Both the position numbers and the translations under genes were made by a program. Shown in pieces: positions 13,801 through 27,566 of a stretch of DNA of 64,000 nucleotides. Source of the DNA: Paulownia fortunei (Eukaryota > Streptophyta > Magnoliopsida > Lamiales > Paulowniaceae); assembly GCA_019321725.1 (NCBI GenBank), contig CM033117.1, positions 124,001-188,000 on the forward strand, given 5' to 3'. Under the pieces are notes generated by a model that was given only the letters and a program-made list of their open reading frames with translations, was not told the origin of the DNA and did no database searches. Numbering within the stretch: the stretch's first letter is position 1; each line of letters begins with the position of its first letter.

Positions 13801-15880
13801 CGCTTCCTCGTCTATTGTTGATTGATTGTAGTATTTCAAAAAAATTCTTTGATAAAAGGTTATTTTTAGATAAAACGCTAAATTTATTAAAAAAAAATTC
13901 AGTCTAAACCTATTTTTAATTATATTTGTTTTGTAGTTACTCTCTTACTTTTTACATTATGATTAATTTGGGTTCAGGACGAAGCATGGATTGACAGCGG
14001 CAATCAAGCGGTAGCCTCTCTCAACTTTATTAAATTTTTAAAATTAATATAGTAAAATTAATAATTTTTTAAATTTTACAATATGAATCTAAATCCCCCC
14101 TCCCCCGTTTTTTATTTTGGTATTGTTTTGGGGGTACGCGAAGGAATAAAGTTGTTCTCCTAGCTTGCTAATCTTGGAGATCCATTGGAGGGACTTTTAC
14201 GTACTATTGAAACTTCCCACAAAGTAAAGGGAGTCAACTAGCTAGTTTATATAAAGCAAGCTTGCTGCTCTAGGCAAATCATTTGTGATTTTTTCAAAAA
14301 AATAAAATAAAATAAATCGGTTTTTGAAGTTTTTGTCAATTCGTTGAGATGACTTTTAAGAATACGTATAAGATCACAGTGATTGATACTCTAATACTAG
14401 CAATCAAGTTGAGGATTCATATTTTCTAAAGATTTTTATAGCAGTTGAATAATTTTTTTTTTTTGTTTATATACGAGTTATGAGTGACATGCAAAGATGA
14501 TAATACTTCAAGATCGAGATTTAATACTATGTAGATATCTAGAAAATGTTAACTTTTCTTAAGTTTTAAAATGCCGTGGTTCAAAGGGGAGCCTTGCCAA
14601 ACAGTAAAGGTGAACTCTCAACTCTATATATAGAAGTTTTAGTTTTAAATCTCACAAAAGATGTGAATATTAATCTATTTTTACAATTTTTTTTTTATCT
14701 CATAGACACACACTTCAATTTACAAGCATTGATTAGTATTTGATATTTTAACATATTGGATATTGTAATAAATGAGGCTCCTCCATTTGGAATGATGGAA
14801 TTAAAACTAACAATTTGAGATCAATGATAACAAATCAAATTTATTGAGTTTATTTGGATAATACAATGAATTTTAAATTCTTAAACTTCTATTTTGAGCT
14901 ATTTCATAAATTATTGTAATGAATTTTGAATCCATATTATACGTAGTAATTTAAAAATTTTTCTTCAAATCCTTCCACGAAAGAATTCAATTTCGTAATG
15001 GAGAGCAATTAGAGAGAGCTCCTTGAGTTCTCATTTTGTGATGATTAGATGCATCTTATATGTATATATATACATATATGGAATACCCCATCCAAATTAA
15101 TGAGATTCAAATGGAATATATGTTATATAAAGAGATCGAACGACTCTTATATATGTTCACTTTTTAATATGTTTATTATTTTTTTCCTTGTTCAAATATA
15201 TATTATATTATTAACAAACATTTCTCTTGGAATTAAAGGACCCTTAATTTGAAAATTCCTACAAGAATGAGCCTTACATTGAAAAACACCATTCTCGTAT
15301 GAGTATTGATAATGCGACTGCCATCAATTTTTATTTAGCACATTTCAAGATACCACAAATGATTAGTGCAAAAGATTCTGCTGAGCAATGAGATGGGGTG
15401 AGGATTAGTGCAAAAAATTACTAGTGCTTACAACTGAAAACGGAAAAGAAGGAACCGTTTGTTTTCATTTTCTCTTTTCAGTTTTTTACTATTTGAAAAT
15501 TAAAAAATATATTTGCTTTATTTATTTTTATTATTTTTATTAAAAATAACATATATTCTCATTTGAAAAATTCAATTTAAATCTATTAGCATTCACTTCT
15601 TTATATACACCTACCAAAATTTATTTTCAAGCCTGTTAGCATTTCATGTTATTTATGCAAAAATCACCGTAAAATAAGTATTTTTTTATTTTCAAATCTA
15701 TATAATATACGTGAAACATAACTAATCCAAATGAAACCCTAATAAAAATATTTTCAACACTCAGACATGCTAGAAATATGAAAATAAATTTGAAATGAAA
15801 CCAAAAAGGCACTGTTGTTTCTCTACCAATTAAAAGATCTACAATCATCTAAAAGCAGTAGACAGATATATGCTAGAAAA
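10841..15880. other. Gene-free spacer
   Basis: Mostly very AT-rich. Around 11640-12080 the composition is more balanced and a CATATAAAT box at about 11699 precedes CT-rich sequence, as in a plant promoter and leader, but I found no protein or recognisable RNA behind it. Around 13440-13800 there is an open stretch (89 codons) with no family features. A (TA)n run lies near 12150. I support no gene here. Confidence 0.4.
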
Positions 15881-18800
15881 TGTCAAGCGGGATTGGTAAT
15901 AGTTTTTTGTTGGATTACTAGTGATCATAATATAAACTGTCAAAGGTAGTCGATGATTGCCGCAGACAGCAAGTTCATCTCTGAAACCTCATTTACTTCA
16001 GGTTTCTACCAATAATAATTTGCTCACACCAAACTTCAGAAATAATCCTAGGTGAAATGATTCAGGCCACTTGTATGAACTCGCTATAATCACGAGTTTG
16101 TTTATCAGGGAGATGATCATGAACAGTTATATACTATTAAACAGGTATAATTCAAGGGAAAAGGAAAAGGGTTTCCGTTGGAAAAAAGTAAAAGTATGAA
16201 GAACAAAGGTTTAAAAGCAAGGATTATATATTTCATTTGAATAATAATCCCCACAGTTACTTCTACGTATCATTATAGATATCCATGATAGTTTTCATAA
16301 CTGTATTTCCTACTTCTCCCTCAGCAAACTTATTTGCAGTGAAGACTATAAATTATATGATTAATGCATAGCTGGAGACATTATATGTACTCTAACCACT
16401 GGACTTGAGAAGGCTTTCTCCATGTACACTTAGGTAGGCTGCTATAATCCGTTCCTCTACGACTCGTCCAGTCGTTCCACGCCCCATTTCAGAGGTACCT
16501 GGAGCCGAGGATTTTAACTCCAGGCCATTTAGGGTTGAGGTATGATTTTTCGCTTTCGTGGAAACACATGGACAGATAGATTACAGCTTAGGAACTACAC
16601 TCTTGAAGAGACTCCTTGTAGAAAGGTTAAAAGGGGGAAATGAGGTATAGTAACTTCTGATTTTAAGTCTAATTAAAACATTGTGCAATAATTTGTGCAT
16701 ATGGTTCTTTTTTTTCAATCTGGTTCGTTATAGTATTTACTAGTTAAACAATTCAGACCAACATTTATTTCATGTACCATAATAATAATCATTTTCAACA
16801 AGAATTCTTGATGACCTAACCATGCTACAGGCCAGTAAAGAAATTTATGGACTCCGGTTATGAACGATCTTTTCAACGCTACTCCAAGGAATATGTACAT
16901 CAGCTCTTAATATTAAGATTACACATAAGTGTTCTACTGCTTTTGCCTAGCTTCCGTCAACTTACCGCTTTACTATACATCCTCTAGAGTAATGCTTCCT
17001 ATGTATAGATATTATTCAGACATCATATTCATAATGGTCATGAGGATTCCCTTCCCAGCTACAAGTGAGAACACAATTAGATCACTATTCCTCATAATAA
17101 TAGTTAAACCTCAGCAATCTAGAAGAGAGATTTTCCTTTTGATTATTTTTTGGGGACTTGAAGCAAAGACAGTAACATCTCAACTTACCTCCTACTTTCT
17201 TCAAGGACTTCATTTAGAAGAACAAGAACTACAGAAGGGTGAAGGGAGGGAGCACATGGAACCAAAAACGAGGTGCCTAACAAGGCTGACCAAATATTAA
17301 TGACAATATGATGAGCTGTTCTACATTCATTCAAATGTTAGGCGCCTTTCCAAATCATAAAACATCTAACCTGAGTAGGGACAGGAATATAATTTTGTGC
17401 AACTTCAATTTCCAGCATCCTTGAAGTCTCACACAAGGCAAATGCTGATATTCATTTACATCTTTATAACATATTCATTCTAGTGCAACTCTTTACAAAG
17501 TTCTAAGACCATCCGTCCTAAACATCAGTAGCAAGTCAGGTTTGTGACTTTTTGGCTGCAGAGCTTGTGCCCTCTCGGCGTAAGCATACAATTTCGGAGA
17601 ACAAGATCTATGTCCCTAACTTTGACTGCACATATGTTGTTATTTGACCATATTCCATGAAAAACTTTCACCTAGGAGTTCCAAAGTTTATTGTGTTTTT
17701 ATTAAAATTTTGGCATGTAAAAGGTATGGGAATCGAACATAAGAATGTGTTATGGGTAGAAGGATTTTGGAGCTACAGAATAATAACAATTATTCCAAAT
17801 CTATTACACTTGTTGGATAATTTTACTATAGATTTAAATTTTCTTGTTTAACCATTATGAATTATTTTTTCAATCATTATAATGGATTTGAAATTTGCCT
17901 AAAATTGAAATCATTTCAAATCCTCATACCAAATTCTTGTCAAAATTCTTCCATCCAAGTCCAATCTTAAATTTATTTCAAAGCTATAAGTTGTAAAATG
18001 AACTTCACAGAGTCTCACAACTTACAACTGATAATTTTGTTTAATAATAAACTAATCCTGAATTTTTCCTTCCCTTCAAGCTCAGATATATGTCAAGTAT
18101 AATGTCTTGAACCACACAAAATCAGCCTGCCTATACTCAATAAATCTTCAAAGACTCACCAACAGGAGGATAAAATCAATGAAGGGTCAATCTATTATAT
18201 ACTCATTTTCAGAATAAACTGGGCGAAAGATCATATAGAGAGAATATTTATGCCTACCAGAAATCTTTGAAGTACAAACTTCAGGAAATACTTGTATAGG
18301 GATGAGAGATATATAACTGTATGAGGTCAGTTTTCATACAAGATCAATGTAAGGAGTAACATGTACTAGGTCAGACACTTTCTGAACAAAGGAAAACTAC
18401 AAAATGCTTCTGTTTCACACAAAGGTTCCACTTATATACATGTGACATTTATTACATAAATACCTTGGTTATGCATAAAATGTTTTTTGCACATTAGTAT
18501 TTTTCAAAAAGCACCTGCAACTGCATTAAACATGTGTGCACAAAAAGCTTTCTATATGTGTGCACATTCATTTGAAAGACTGATGGAAAACAAGTCATGA
18601 AAATAAATAAATAAATAATAAATTAATGCAAGTTTAGAGAGGGAAGAGATTTTCCCCATTGTTGAAATAGAAGTATTATAGTAATAAAATAAATTCTTGC
18701 ATGTCTGGATCAACATATTGAAAGAAAGAAAAGATGTTTCTTCTATCACTTTGTCCAACCAAAGAAGCAACCTCTCTTGAAGTCACTAATTCAAACAGGC

Positions 18801-19251
18801 AAATTTACGCGTAAACTTGGAGAAAAAAGAGGCAACTCCGAAGTTCAAAACAAGCTAGAAATTAAAAAGCATAGAGAAATTCAACTCCAGAAGAGAAAAA
18901 GTTCCCATAAAAACAAAACAGAAAAGGAAACAACACGCCCATGTTTACAGCGAAAAACAGATAAACTTTTTATGGTATTTCAAATAGAACAAGAATAATT
19001 CAACTTGTGCATCGAAATTTGAACTAAAAATCAAACATAATCCCCTAATTTCCTGCTCTTTTTGGTCCTCCCTATTTTTCTAGTACTATTTTTTTCTTTC
19101 TACCTCATCCGGGTTTTACAACAGTAACACAACATACTATGTTTTCATACAGAAAGTCAAGGATTGGATCATTAGCACTAGAACTAAGTGAAAACAGAAA
19201 GAGAATGTGAGGAAATATGGGTTCTTTCTTTTTTTTTTTTTTGGTCTTTTT
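15881..19251. other. Unassigned spacer of less AT-rich composition
   Basis: Composition is noticeably less AT-biased than the neighbouring spacers, especially around 16430-16570 and 17160-17600. Open stretches exist on both strands (about 120 codons at 16929-17300 +, about 50 codons near 16390-16570 -), but none shows a recognisable motif or exon-like codon pattern. An inverted pair (AGGTGCCTAAC at 17271, GTTAGGCGCCT at 17337) could form a short stem. This could be a decayed gene, a non-coding transcript or the downstream region of the SRS gene. Confidence 0.3.
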
Positions 19252-19817
19252 TCAAGATCTTGGGGGTGGGAAGAATTGCGTACCGGCGATGAAGCTGTTA
19301 ATTGTAGCTGGGTATAAAGAAGGGTCAATAAAGGTGGCTGAACCACCACCTCCGGCGGCGGAGGTGTTGGGGACCGGGGTGGCGGTAGCAGAAGTTCCAG
19401 TTATCAAATTAAGTTGTTGAGCAGCTCCTGCGCTGACGCTTCCGCCACCAGAAGAAGTCTCCCCCGGCATGTACTGATTTTCGGTGCCTTGATCATAGAG
19501 AATACCTTTGAATACATGCCCAGAAATGTTCACTGCAGTTTGATATGCGAACTGATCTTCAGCATCATCAATGGCGCTCACTCTGACGCAGCGGAAAACT
19601 GCTTCTGAACTCACTTCTGAAGGAAATTCCCAAGCTCCAACCCTAAAGATATGTCAAGCATGTAAACCGTAACTTTCTAAGTATATTAGTGCTATGTTAT
19701 TTATGTTTACATTACCATATGAAGTCGAGTGCTTGAGAATTGTATATCGGTTATTTGAAAATTGATGATTACCATGTGCAGGCTTAGAGTATACATACAA
19801 TCTTTCTCTATGCACAT

Positions 19818-19866
<49 letters not shown>

Positions 19867-20921
19867 CAGTAGGGGAATAGGGTATTCTTTGTCAATCTTT
19901 TGTCAGGAATACCAAAAAACAGTGTTTTTGAAAGGAAAAGTAAAAGGAAAAGATGATGGGTTTTTTCTATGGAGGTCGATTTCACTACACGCAATCGTTA
20001 GGGGGTTTTCTTTCTCTTCATGTGATGTTTGCTGCCTACTGGAAAACAGTAAACATGGAATGCAAACTGATATGATGCCACCACACCTCTCTCTCTCTCT
20101 TTCTCTTGTGTGGATTTCTACAGAATCTTATGACTAAATATCATTCTCTTACTCAAATCTTTGAAGACTCTGTGTTTGTTTTCCTCCTGTACGTATATGT
20201 GTTGACACTCAACTCAGAAGAAGTTTAATTTGTTATTACCTGACGTGGTAGTAGGTATACGGGTGCACACAAGAGAATTGGAAGCAGTATTAGGATTCTC
20301 TCTTTGCCTTTTCCCACTCTCTCGCTGTGTCTCTCGCCGCTCTTGCTGCTGATTCTGCTGCTGTTGGTGCTGCAAAGCAGCAAGCTGTTGCTGCCTTTCT
20401 CTCCTCTTAGAAGCAGGAACCCAAGTGCTCTTAACATGAGTTTGGCACTGAAACCCTCGGCTCTTGCAGCAAGTTCTACACCTCATATGAGCACAATCTT
20501 TCTTAGCCTGATTCCCACAATCTTGGCAGCTTATTCCCCCTCCCCCGCTACTCCTCATCATCAAAAAACCCGATCTTGAAGACTGATCATCAGAGATATT
20601 ATACCCGCTGCCGCGACTCGGCCCCACCGCCAGCCCTCCTGCGGAGGCGTAAAGATCCTGCAGCGGGTTGACGCCGCCGCGCTGCAGGAAGTTCTCCGCT
20701 TGGTGATGGTGCTGAGGCTGTGGCTGCGGCTGCCAGAGTTCAAAACCCTTGTATGGAATTTCCTCATTTCTGAACAAAAACCAGCTTTCTGGATTGATTT
20801 CCGAGGTTGGATTGTTGTGGCTGCTGCTTTCTTGATCAGGGTTTCTGTTAGCTCCGCCTCCGCCTCCGCTTCCTCTCCCTCCGCCACCAAGGCCGCCGCT
20901 TAGTGAGAAAAAGCCAGCCAT
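19252..20921 (-). CDS. SHI-related sequence (SRS/STYLISH/LRP1-type) transcription factor, frame broken in exon 2
   Basis: Plant-specific nuclear activator of the SHI/STY/LRP1 family, whose members act in auxin biosynthesis and organ development. Exon 1 (20921-20240) starts [10 protein letters not shown]. It has Gly-rich and Gln/His-rich stretches, then the RING-like zinc finger at residues 132-159 with spacing C-x2-C-x7-C-x4-C-x2-CC-x6-C, followed by [12 protein letters not shown]. Exon 2 (19642-19252) carries the IGGH domain ([19 protein letters not shown] then [14 protein letters not shown]) and a Ser/Gly/Thr-rich tail. With the consensus donor CAG|GTAATA and acceptor TTTAG|GG the join reads SGLELGNF, as expected, then goes out of frame. 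The family continuation SEVSSEAVF follows one base away, so one base is missing in the AAA run at 19624-19626. Restored length would be 357 residues. An alternative donor (AC|GTCAGG) would keep frame but breaks the family sequence. The intron contains a long (GA)n. Confidence 0.9.
19624..19626 (-). other. Single-base deletion site in SRS exon 2
   Basis: On the coding strand the run is AATTTCC, whereas the conserved Asn-Phe-Pro-Ser-Glu continuation needs one more T. Frames before and after the run both match SRS proteins. Either an assembly error or a real frameshift. Confidence 0.75.
19821..19864. repeat. (GA)n microsatellite in SRS intron
   Basis: About 22 uninterrupted GA units inside the 597-bp intron of the SRS gene. 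Confidence 0.95.
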
Positions 20922-21330
20922 TTTGGTAACAACTCAAAGCCTTTTCTAGATGTTAATTGTGACTGACAATCCATAGCACAAACTGCCTTGATAATGACTT
21001 AAGAATATTGTGCGGGGGGCACGCGTTAATTCTTCCTCCGGGTACTGTTTTTGGGATTCTTGAATTGTGGGTTTGAAGCCAGACAAGTTCTGAATTTTGA
21101 ATGAATGAGAAAGAGCCGTACTATTATTATTGCGATGAGCAAGTATTTGCATGTGAAAAGAAGATTGAAGATTTACTTAACTCACAACAATTGAGTGGCA
21201 AATTGGCTTTAAATGAAGGGAAGTGAAGAGAGTGTATGTTTTTGGGGGAGAGAGAAAGGGGTTGTGACAGCTTTTTTTAGTAAGAAGAGAGGCGGGGTGG
21301 GGGTTGAGGGAAGGGGAGAGGGGTGGGCAA
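20922..21330 (-). promoter_or_regulatory. Probable 5' leader and proximal promoter of SRS gene
   Basis: Directly upstream of the SRS start codon on the minus strand. Around 21220-21330 the plus strand is GA-rich, that is CT-rich in the sense of the gene, as is common in plant leaders. A second CT-rich tract (plus sense) follows at 21590-21640. No clear TATA box chosen. Confidence 0.35.
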
Positions 21331-23872
21331 GACTTTGTGGTTATGGGGACAGAGATTAATCGGCTCCTTCAATTCTGTGGCTCTGTTGTTTGCATTAAAG
21401 ACTCAGAATTACAGCTCTGCCACGCCGCCATGGCCTCCCAAAAAGCAACTGCTACTCTTTCCTTTTTTCTAATATCTCTCTGCAATCACCAATTTAAGAC
21501 TTACTCCAATTTCTTTCCCACTCTTCACTGTTAATTTGCAACTCCATCAGCTTTTACCACTCGCTCGCTCGCTCACTCAATGACTCTTTCTCTCTCACAC
21601 ACAACACACACTATTTGACTCTCTCTCTCTCTCTGTCTGACTTGATCAACAACTAACAGTGATCTAAAGATGGTATCCATCTGCATGAGGATCTACGGCT
21701 AGTAGTGTTGCCACGTGTCAACCAAACAGCTTTTGCAACCTCGTCCTTTGTACCGGAAACCCCGCTGCTTTATGTCTGTACCCCTTTTAATTGTTTAAAA
21801 TTTGTTTATTCGCTAGTTAAGATGTAATTATCCAAAGGATCTAATCCCGAGAGCTGCATCTTATTCTAATTAATCTTCTTTTAGATGCCAATTAAGCAAA
21901 TTCTTCATTAATTTATATTGTTTTCTGTTAGTATTTTTGAAGGGAGTGATTTTGGTTATATTAAATATATAATTTAGAATTGATTATAATTCAGACTTTT
22001 ATTCATTTATATGTACATATATATATGTTTTTCTGCAAAGTGTTTTAATATTTAATATTCAATTTATTTTCCTCAAATTGGTCATGACCAAGTATGTTTT
22101 GTTAATTATTTTTCTTTAATAAGAATTGTTGAAGATAGATATACTGTAAATTGTGGTAGTTTAAAATTTTGATTCTAATATTATTAATCTTGACAAACTT
22201 CATTACAAGATTTTCATAATATCTATTAATATAAAATGCTTAACAATCTAATTTTGTGCCTAAATAGGACTAATTACGTTAATTAGAACTTCCCTTGTAT
22301 TTTATTATCATCTCAATTAGGTAGCACAAGTTGAATTCAAATCGAATCTTGGGTTGCTTGATCCATCCGAATACAATTTTTAGTGTGATGGATGTGGAAC
22401 ACGACTCTGTTCAAATCTTTTTTTTGTTAAAACTGAATCTGAACTACAAAAATACTATCTGAGTTATGGTTTAAGACCTAAATTATAATTGATCAATGTT
22501 CGTATTTCCGAATAACTCAAAGTTTCAAACAAGAAAATAGATGAAAATAACCATCAATAAGGATTAAGAAATATAATTACTAAGAGCTTTGATTTTATTT
22601 TCAAACTTATTTTCATATTTTTAATATTTTTAGAATTAAAAATATTTTTACCAAATTTTTGTATAAAAATGATAATATATTTTAAATCAGTTACGTTTTT
22701 ACGTAGAATATATAGATTTAAAAATAAAAATATAACTATGTTATGATGTTTTATGAATAAAAAATGTGATAAGATTAATAGATACATAAAAAAACTTAAA
22801 ATATAAATAAATTTTAAAATTAAAAATAAGTAATATTTCTGATAAAAATAAATAGAATAATTGTAGTTTTTTCATTTTTAAATAGTAAAAAATAAAAAAA
22901 TTCTTCTTGAAAATGAGATCAAAGAGCTCTAACTTTTTCTTAATAAGTCAATCAAATGCATCACTAATCATACATCAATCAATCAAGTATGAAATATCAA
23001 TTATTTATTTAGAAATACTAATTATCAATAATTAATATAATAAAAAGTAGATAATTATCCAAAAATGTAGTGAGATCGAGGTCTTATTTTACCAGTCAAG
23101 CTAAACCTGTTAACTTACAAATGTATAGTTTACCACGTAATGTGCATGAATTAAAATGGTCTATGATCATACCATTATATTGTTCATTATGAATTATAAA
23201 AATTTAGTCAAATTTGATTGATTAATTAAATCTTAACTCATTGACAATCCTATTCTCAACATGTAGCAATATTTCGATCTGAATTTCATACAACAATTAA
23301 GGTTTGTCTCCTCAATGGTAAATAATAAGTATAAGCTATTACACTAGTTTGAAGGTCTATATTGCCACAAATTACTTTGACATATAAATTAAAAATCTAC
23401 CTTTCTAACGTCTTAATTCATCTGGAATAAAATAAATTTCTGCCACAATCTGTCATCTGCATTAATTTAAAAATATTTGAGTTTTGCTTTTTCTTTTCTG
23501 GAAAACAGTAATTTCTATATTATAAAAAAAATTGTTAGTCACCAATTTAATAATTATGTTTTTAATGTCTTGTAATTAAATTCCCTTTATTTTATTTAAT
23601 ATCCCATATTATTGTGATAATGTAAATTTTGAAAAGTTTGATAAGAGTGATATATCAATTAATATCACTAATTATTCTCGATTCATTCATGTCTTTGCTC
23701 TATTATTATTTGCCCTTTTTTTCCATTTTAGATCTAAATTTCTCTCTTTCTGACAGCAAGGAGCATTTAAAGCCGACTTATGAGCTTCATAAAAATACAT
23801 GAAATTTGAAAAAAATCCAACAACATAATTTGTGGTAATTAAATATAAACGCAAACTTAATGAATTAACAGT

Positions 23873-23891
23873 GGGGGGGGGGGGGGGGGGG
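23873..23891. repeat. Poly(G) homopolymer
   Basis: About 19 consecutive G residues in an AT-rich spacer. Length is likely unreliable in any assembly. Confidence 0.85.
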
Positions 23892-26589
23892 CTTCAATTA
23901 TTCGAAACTCCAATTGTTTTGAAATTATTTTTGTAATTATTCGAAGGAGGATAGTGACTTTCCCGAGTGGTTAAAACAGTTTCAATTATGTTCATAATTA
24001 GGGAGGTCTTAAGTGATTTTGAGGGGACCATTTCAAAGGAGGGAGATGTTGTTAAGATTTAATTAAGGGTTTGATTATTGAGGTTGGGGGGTGGGGGTGG
24101 GGGGTGATGAGGTTGACTATAACAGTGAGGGGTATGTAGGTCATTTAAGTAGGTGATCTGTACGTATTTAAACCATAAAAAAAATGAGTGATTAATACGG
24201 AATACGGAGCCCCGCCGGCCTGCGTATATGGCCTATTGATAGGGATATTTATCTGTACATACTTTCAATTTTTAACAGTCGGACCCCCCCAATTTCAATT
24301 TTTTTCTCATCAATAAAATAAATAATTATAGAAAAAAAAATTAATTCAAATCAAGTTTTGAGAAACAGATCAATCATAAAATAATAATTATACTTGCTTT
24401 ATAATAGTCATTCCTTTTGAATTGGGAATCAATAAATAAAACGTGAGTTTTTATTTTTATTTTCCATTAACACTTGCTTAATTAAACTAGCTAGAATCAT
24501 TTTGTGGATATAACATAACATATCCGATCGAGCTTTATTTAATCTATTTTATTACAGTAAGTTTCTCCGTATAGTAGATTTCACAAATCAAAGTTTGATT
24601 AAGCAGAATCATAAAAACTAACTAGGTTTTAAAAACAATAATATAAATTTTATGATTCAATTTTCAATTCACTTTTTTCCCCATCCTTTTACTTAGGTCA
24701 CACCAAGGACAGTATTAGCTAAGATACCAGTACAGGCATTTAACTCTTTGCACTATAATCATGAGGACCTCATACATTTGTCTAAGTAAGAAAACTTAGC
24801 TAATATGATGTACATAAAATCATTGCATCCTCTTTACTTATGTAAGTTCTGGGCTAGAGATCTTGTGGTCAAGAAATTTCAATCATGTCATATATATTTT
24901 TTTAATTAAAAATCGTCCGTATGAATATGCATTGTTTGTAGTGAAAATGGGTTTATGCCGAATTTAATATTGCATTTGTATATTAAACTTTAGTGAGAAA
25001 AGAAATATTAGAAAATAAATTATAAATTGGAGAGAAGAAAATATTTCAATATTGTTTTTCCAAAGACACCCTAATAGAACTTTTCTTTTTTTTTTTTCTC
25101 TATATATTCAAGAAGGTTAATCTATCATAATCTATTGATAATACAAACCAAGAACTTAGAATAAGTGACCAACCCCTTGATTGTTCTTTAATGAGTTAAC
25201 AAACAAAAAGAGTTTTGACTTTAATACATGAAATTAATTAAAGTTGGAAACTCAAAAATTGATGAGATTTGATCCCCCCAGCCTAAGGATGCTAGACATT
25301 TAGGTGCTAGTACATTTTTCACTATTGTAGGATTTGTTTTTGACAAAAGGTATTGAATGATGAATATATGCTAATTATGCCAAGAAAAGAAGTTAGGAAT
25401 TATTGGGCTGCATTGTCTTAACAAGGTAAGCTGAAGAAGATCTACAGAGACTAGACCCAGCCCATATGAAAGATTTAATTATGTGACAAAATTTTGATCT
25501 GTTCTAACCATAAAGTAGAAATTTTGTTGATTTTTGAGTTCATAAAATTAATTACACTTATTAAATCTTTTGTCACAATTTGACAATTACTTGATCTGCC
25601 TATAAATACACACCTACCCTACTTCTCTGGACTACTTGGGCTGCTTTGAAATGCTAATTTTATGCTATTATGTGTATTAGTGAGAGAAATATATTTAGCC
25701 ATCCAAAAAAATTGAATTGTTTTATTACCTAATTCTTAAAATGTGTACCGATTCGACACTTTTCATTTAAATTTAGTACTACTAAATTGAAAAAAGTGTT
25801 TTAAGTGGAAAAAAAAATTAATGTAAAAGGAGTATCCTAAGTTTGCTTTTCTTAATTTTTTTTCCCCACAAGTTATTTTTGTTAAAATAAAAGATCACAT
25901 AAAGGGAAAAGTCATTCCTAAAAAGCGAAAAAGAAAAGGATCTAGTTTTTATAGACTTCATTTTTCCAAATAATTAGAAAAATTATTTTTTTTTATGCAT
26001 TTTCGTAAAGAAAAGTATAAAACATTTGGCTTTAGTATTATTAAATTACATAAATTACTAAAGCACCAAAGAGGTATCAAAGTGTTTTAGTAACTTGCGC
26101 AGTTCTTTATATATTTTTTGATACTATACACCAATTAAAAATTTTGTATTATCATTTTTTGTTGTTTTAATTTCACATATCATTCATAATCATTAGTTTT
26201 ATTACTTTAGAAATTTATACGGATTTTTCTTTAGGACTACTTCTTTTTTCCTTTTTGTGGTCTTTTAATTCTAATGTGATATTTCGCCGAAAATAATTAA
26301 AGGACTTGTATTATCCTCACTATTTCTGACCTAAATAATTTTATTACGACCTTAGGCAAATAGTTGAATAGGAAAGACCATTAATAGTATTTCCTTGGAA
26401 TTACTATATCCTACCAAACAGTAATTCTTAATCTCTATTGAAAATTGTCACCTATATTAACAAATGAAGACCATTTGATTTTAAACATCGTCAAAAATAA
26501 CTTTCTTGACCAAATTTATACATAATCAAAAAACATTCACGCTCTCACATATTAGGTACATAAGGTGTAAAAGAATCTAGTCACACACG

Positions 26590-26900
26590 TTACTCTTCAA
26601 ACTTATTTGAACTTTTATCAAAGTTTTAAAAATATATTTGAACTTGATTTGATTGTTTATCGAGTTTTAATCAAGTCGAATATTGAGTTTGAATAGTTTG
26701 ATTTTTTTATATATATTTTATAATTTTTTTATTAATCAAATAGAGTTCGAGTCAAACTTTAAATATTACTGAACAAAAAAAATGTGTTCAAATTTGATTT
26801 GTTATCTTTAACGAATCGAGTTCAAACGAGTTTTTAAAGATCAATCTCAAATTGAATATCAAATAATTTAATTTATTTTTTACTTACGCACAAAACTTAT
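26590..26900. repeat. Degenerate dispersed repeat, family R2, copy 1
   Basis: Contains motifs of the type GAGTTCGAGTCAAACT, AATCAAGTCGAATATTGAGTTTGA and an internal TATATATTTTATAATTTTTT block. The reverse complement of this arrangement recurs at 46150-46420 and 53850-54140. Non-coding, MITE-like, strongly diverged. Confidence 0.5.
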
Positions 26901-27566
26901 ATACAACAAATAATATGTAGACAATGTATAAAAAACTATATATATTTTCCAAACTTGGGTTGTCAGAACTTTTAAAGGGGTAATATTGGGAATATACTTT
27001 GCTTGGCCGAACAGGACGGGTTTACATTACAATTGTACAGTGGGCTGATTATAATCCAGTTTAACGTACTTAATCAGTCCATTACCAATTCCACAAATTG
27101 GATTATCACTTGTTGGTTAAACTTCAGAGTTTATTGTTATTGAAAAACCTATTGATTTCTCTGTTATTGTGTTAAAATACTTGCCTTGTTTAATGTTCTT
27201 AGGAATATGATTATCAGGTTCTAGGTGGGCAAGGGTTGCCCCCTAAGGCTGCTAAGATCTACAAATTGAAGCTAGATTTGATTGTCAGTATACAGTAATA
27301 GGTAATTGGTAAAATCAATGATTTTCTATACCTTTCTAACCTTATTTTCATAGGGCTTGAGCAGAATGTGTAGCAGGTACCCCATGCCCATACTACTTAT
27401 TGTACTGTATATATATGTATTAGCTCACAAGACTTGCATTTACAATATGATTTTGCCCCCTCCTTGCCTAAGTTAAAATACCCATGTCACCACTTATTAA
27501 TTTTAGTTTTCTTGGGGTTTAACTTTGCTTTTTTGTCACAACATTTTGTCCTTCCCATTACCAGCA

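Larger units (their letters stand above)
21331..27560. other. Gene-free AT-rich spacer
   Basis: No coding exon recognised on either strand. Contents worth noting are the poly(G) tract near 23873-23891, a G-tract cluster at about 24084-24105 and a degenerate repeat at 26590-26900 (listed separately). The rest is low-complexity A/T sequence. Confidence 0.5.

Noticed and set aside
16390..16575. Minus-strand open stretch with EERIIAAYLSVHGES-like peptide
   Set aside because: About 50 codons, bounded by stops and without recognised similarity; not enough to call a gene or relic.
16929..17300. 123-codon open frame on the plus strand
   Set aside because: No motif, no exon-like codon use, and length within chance for this much sequence.
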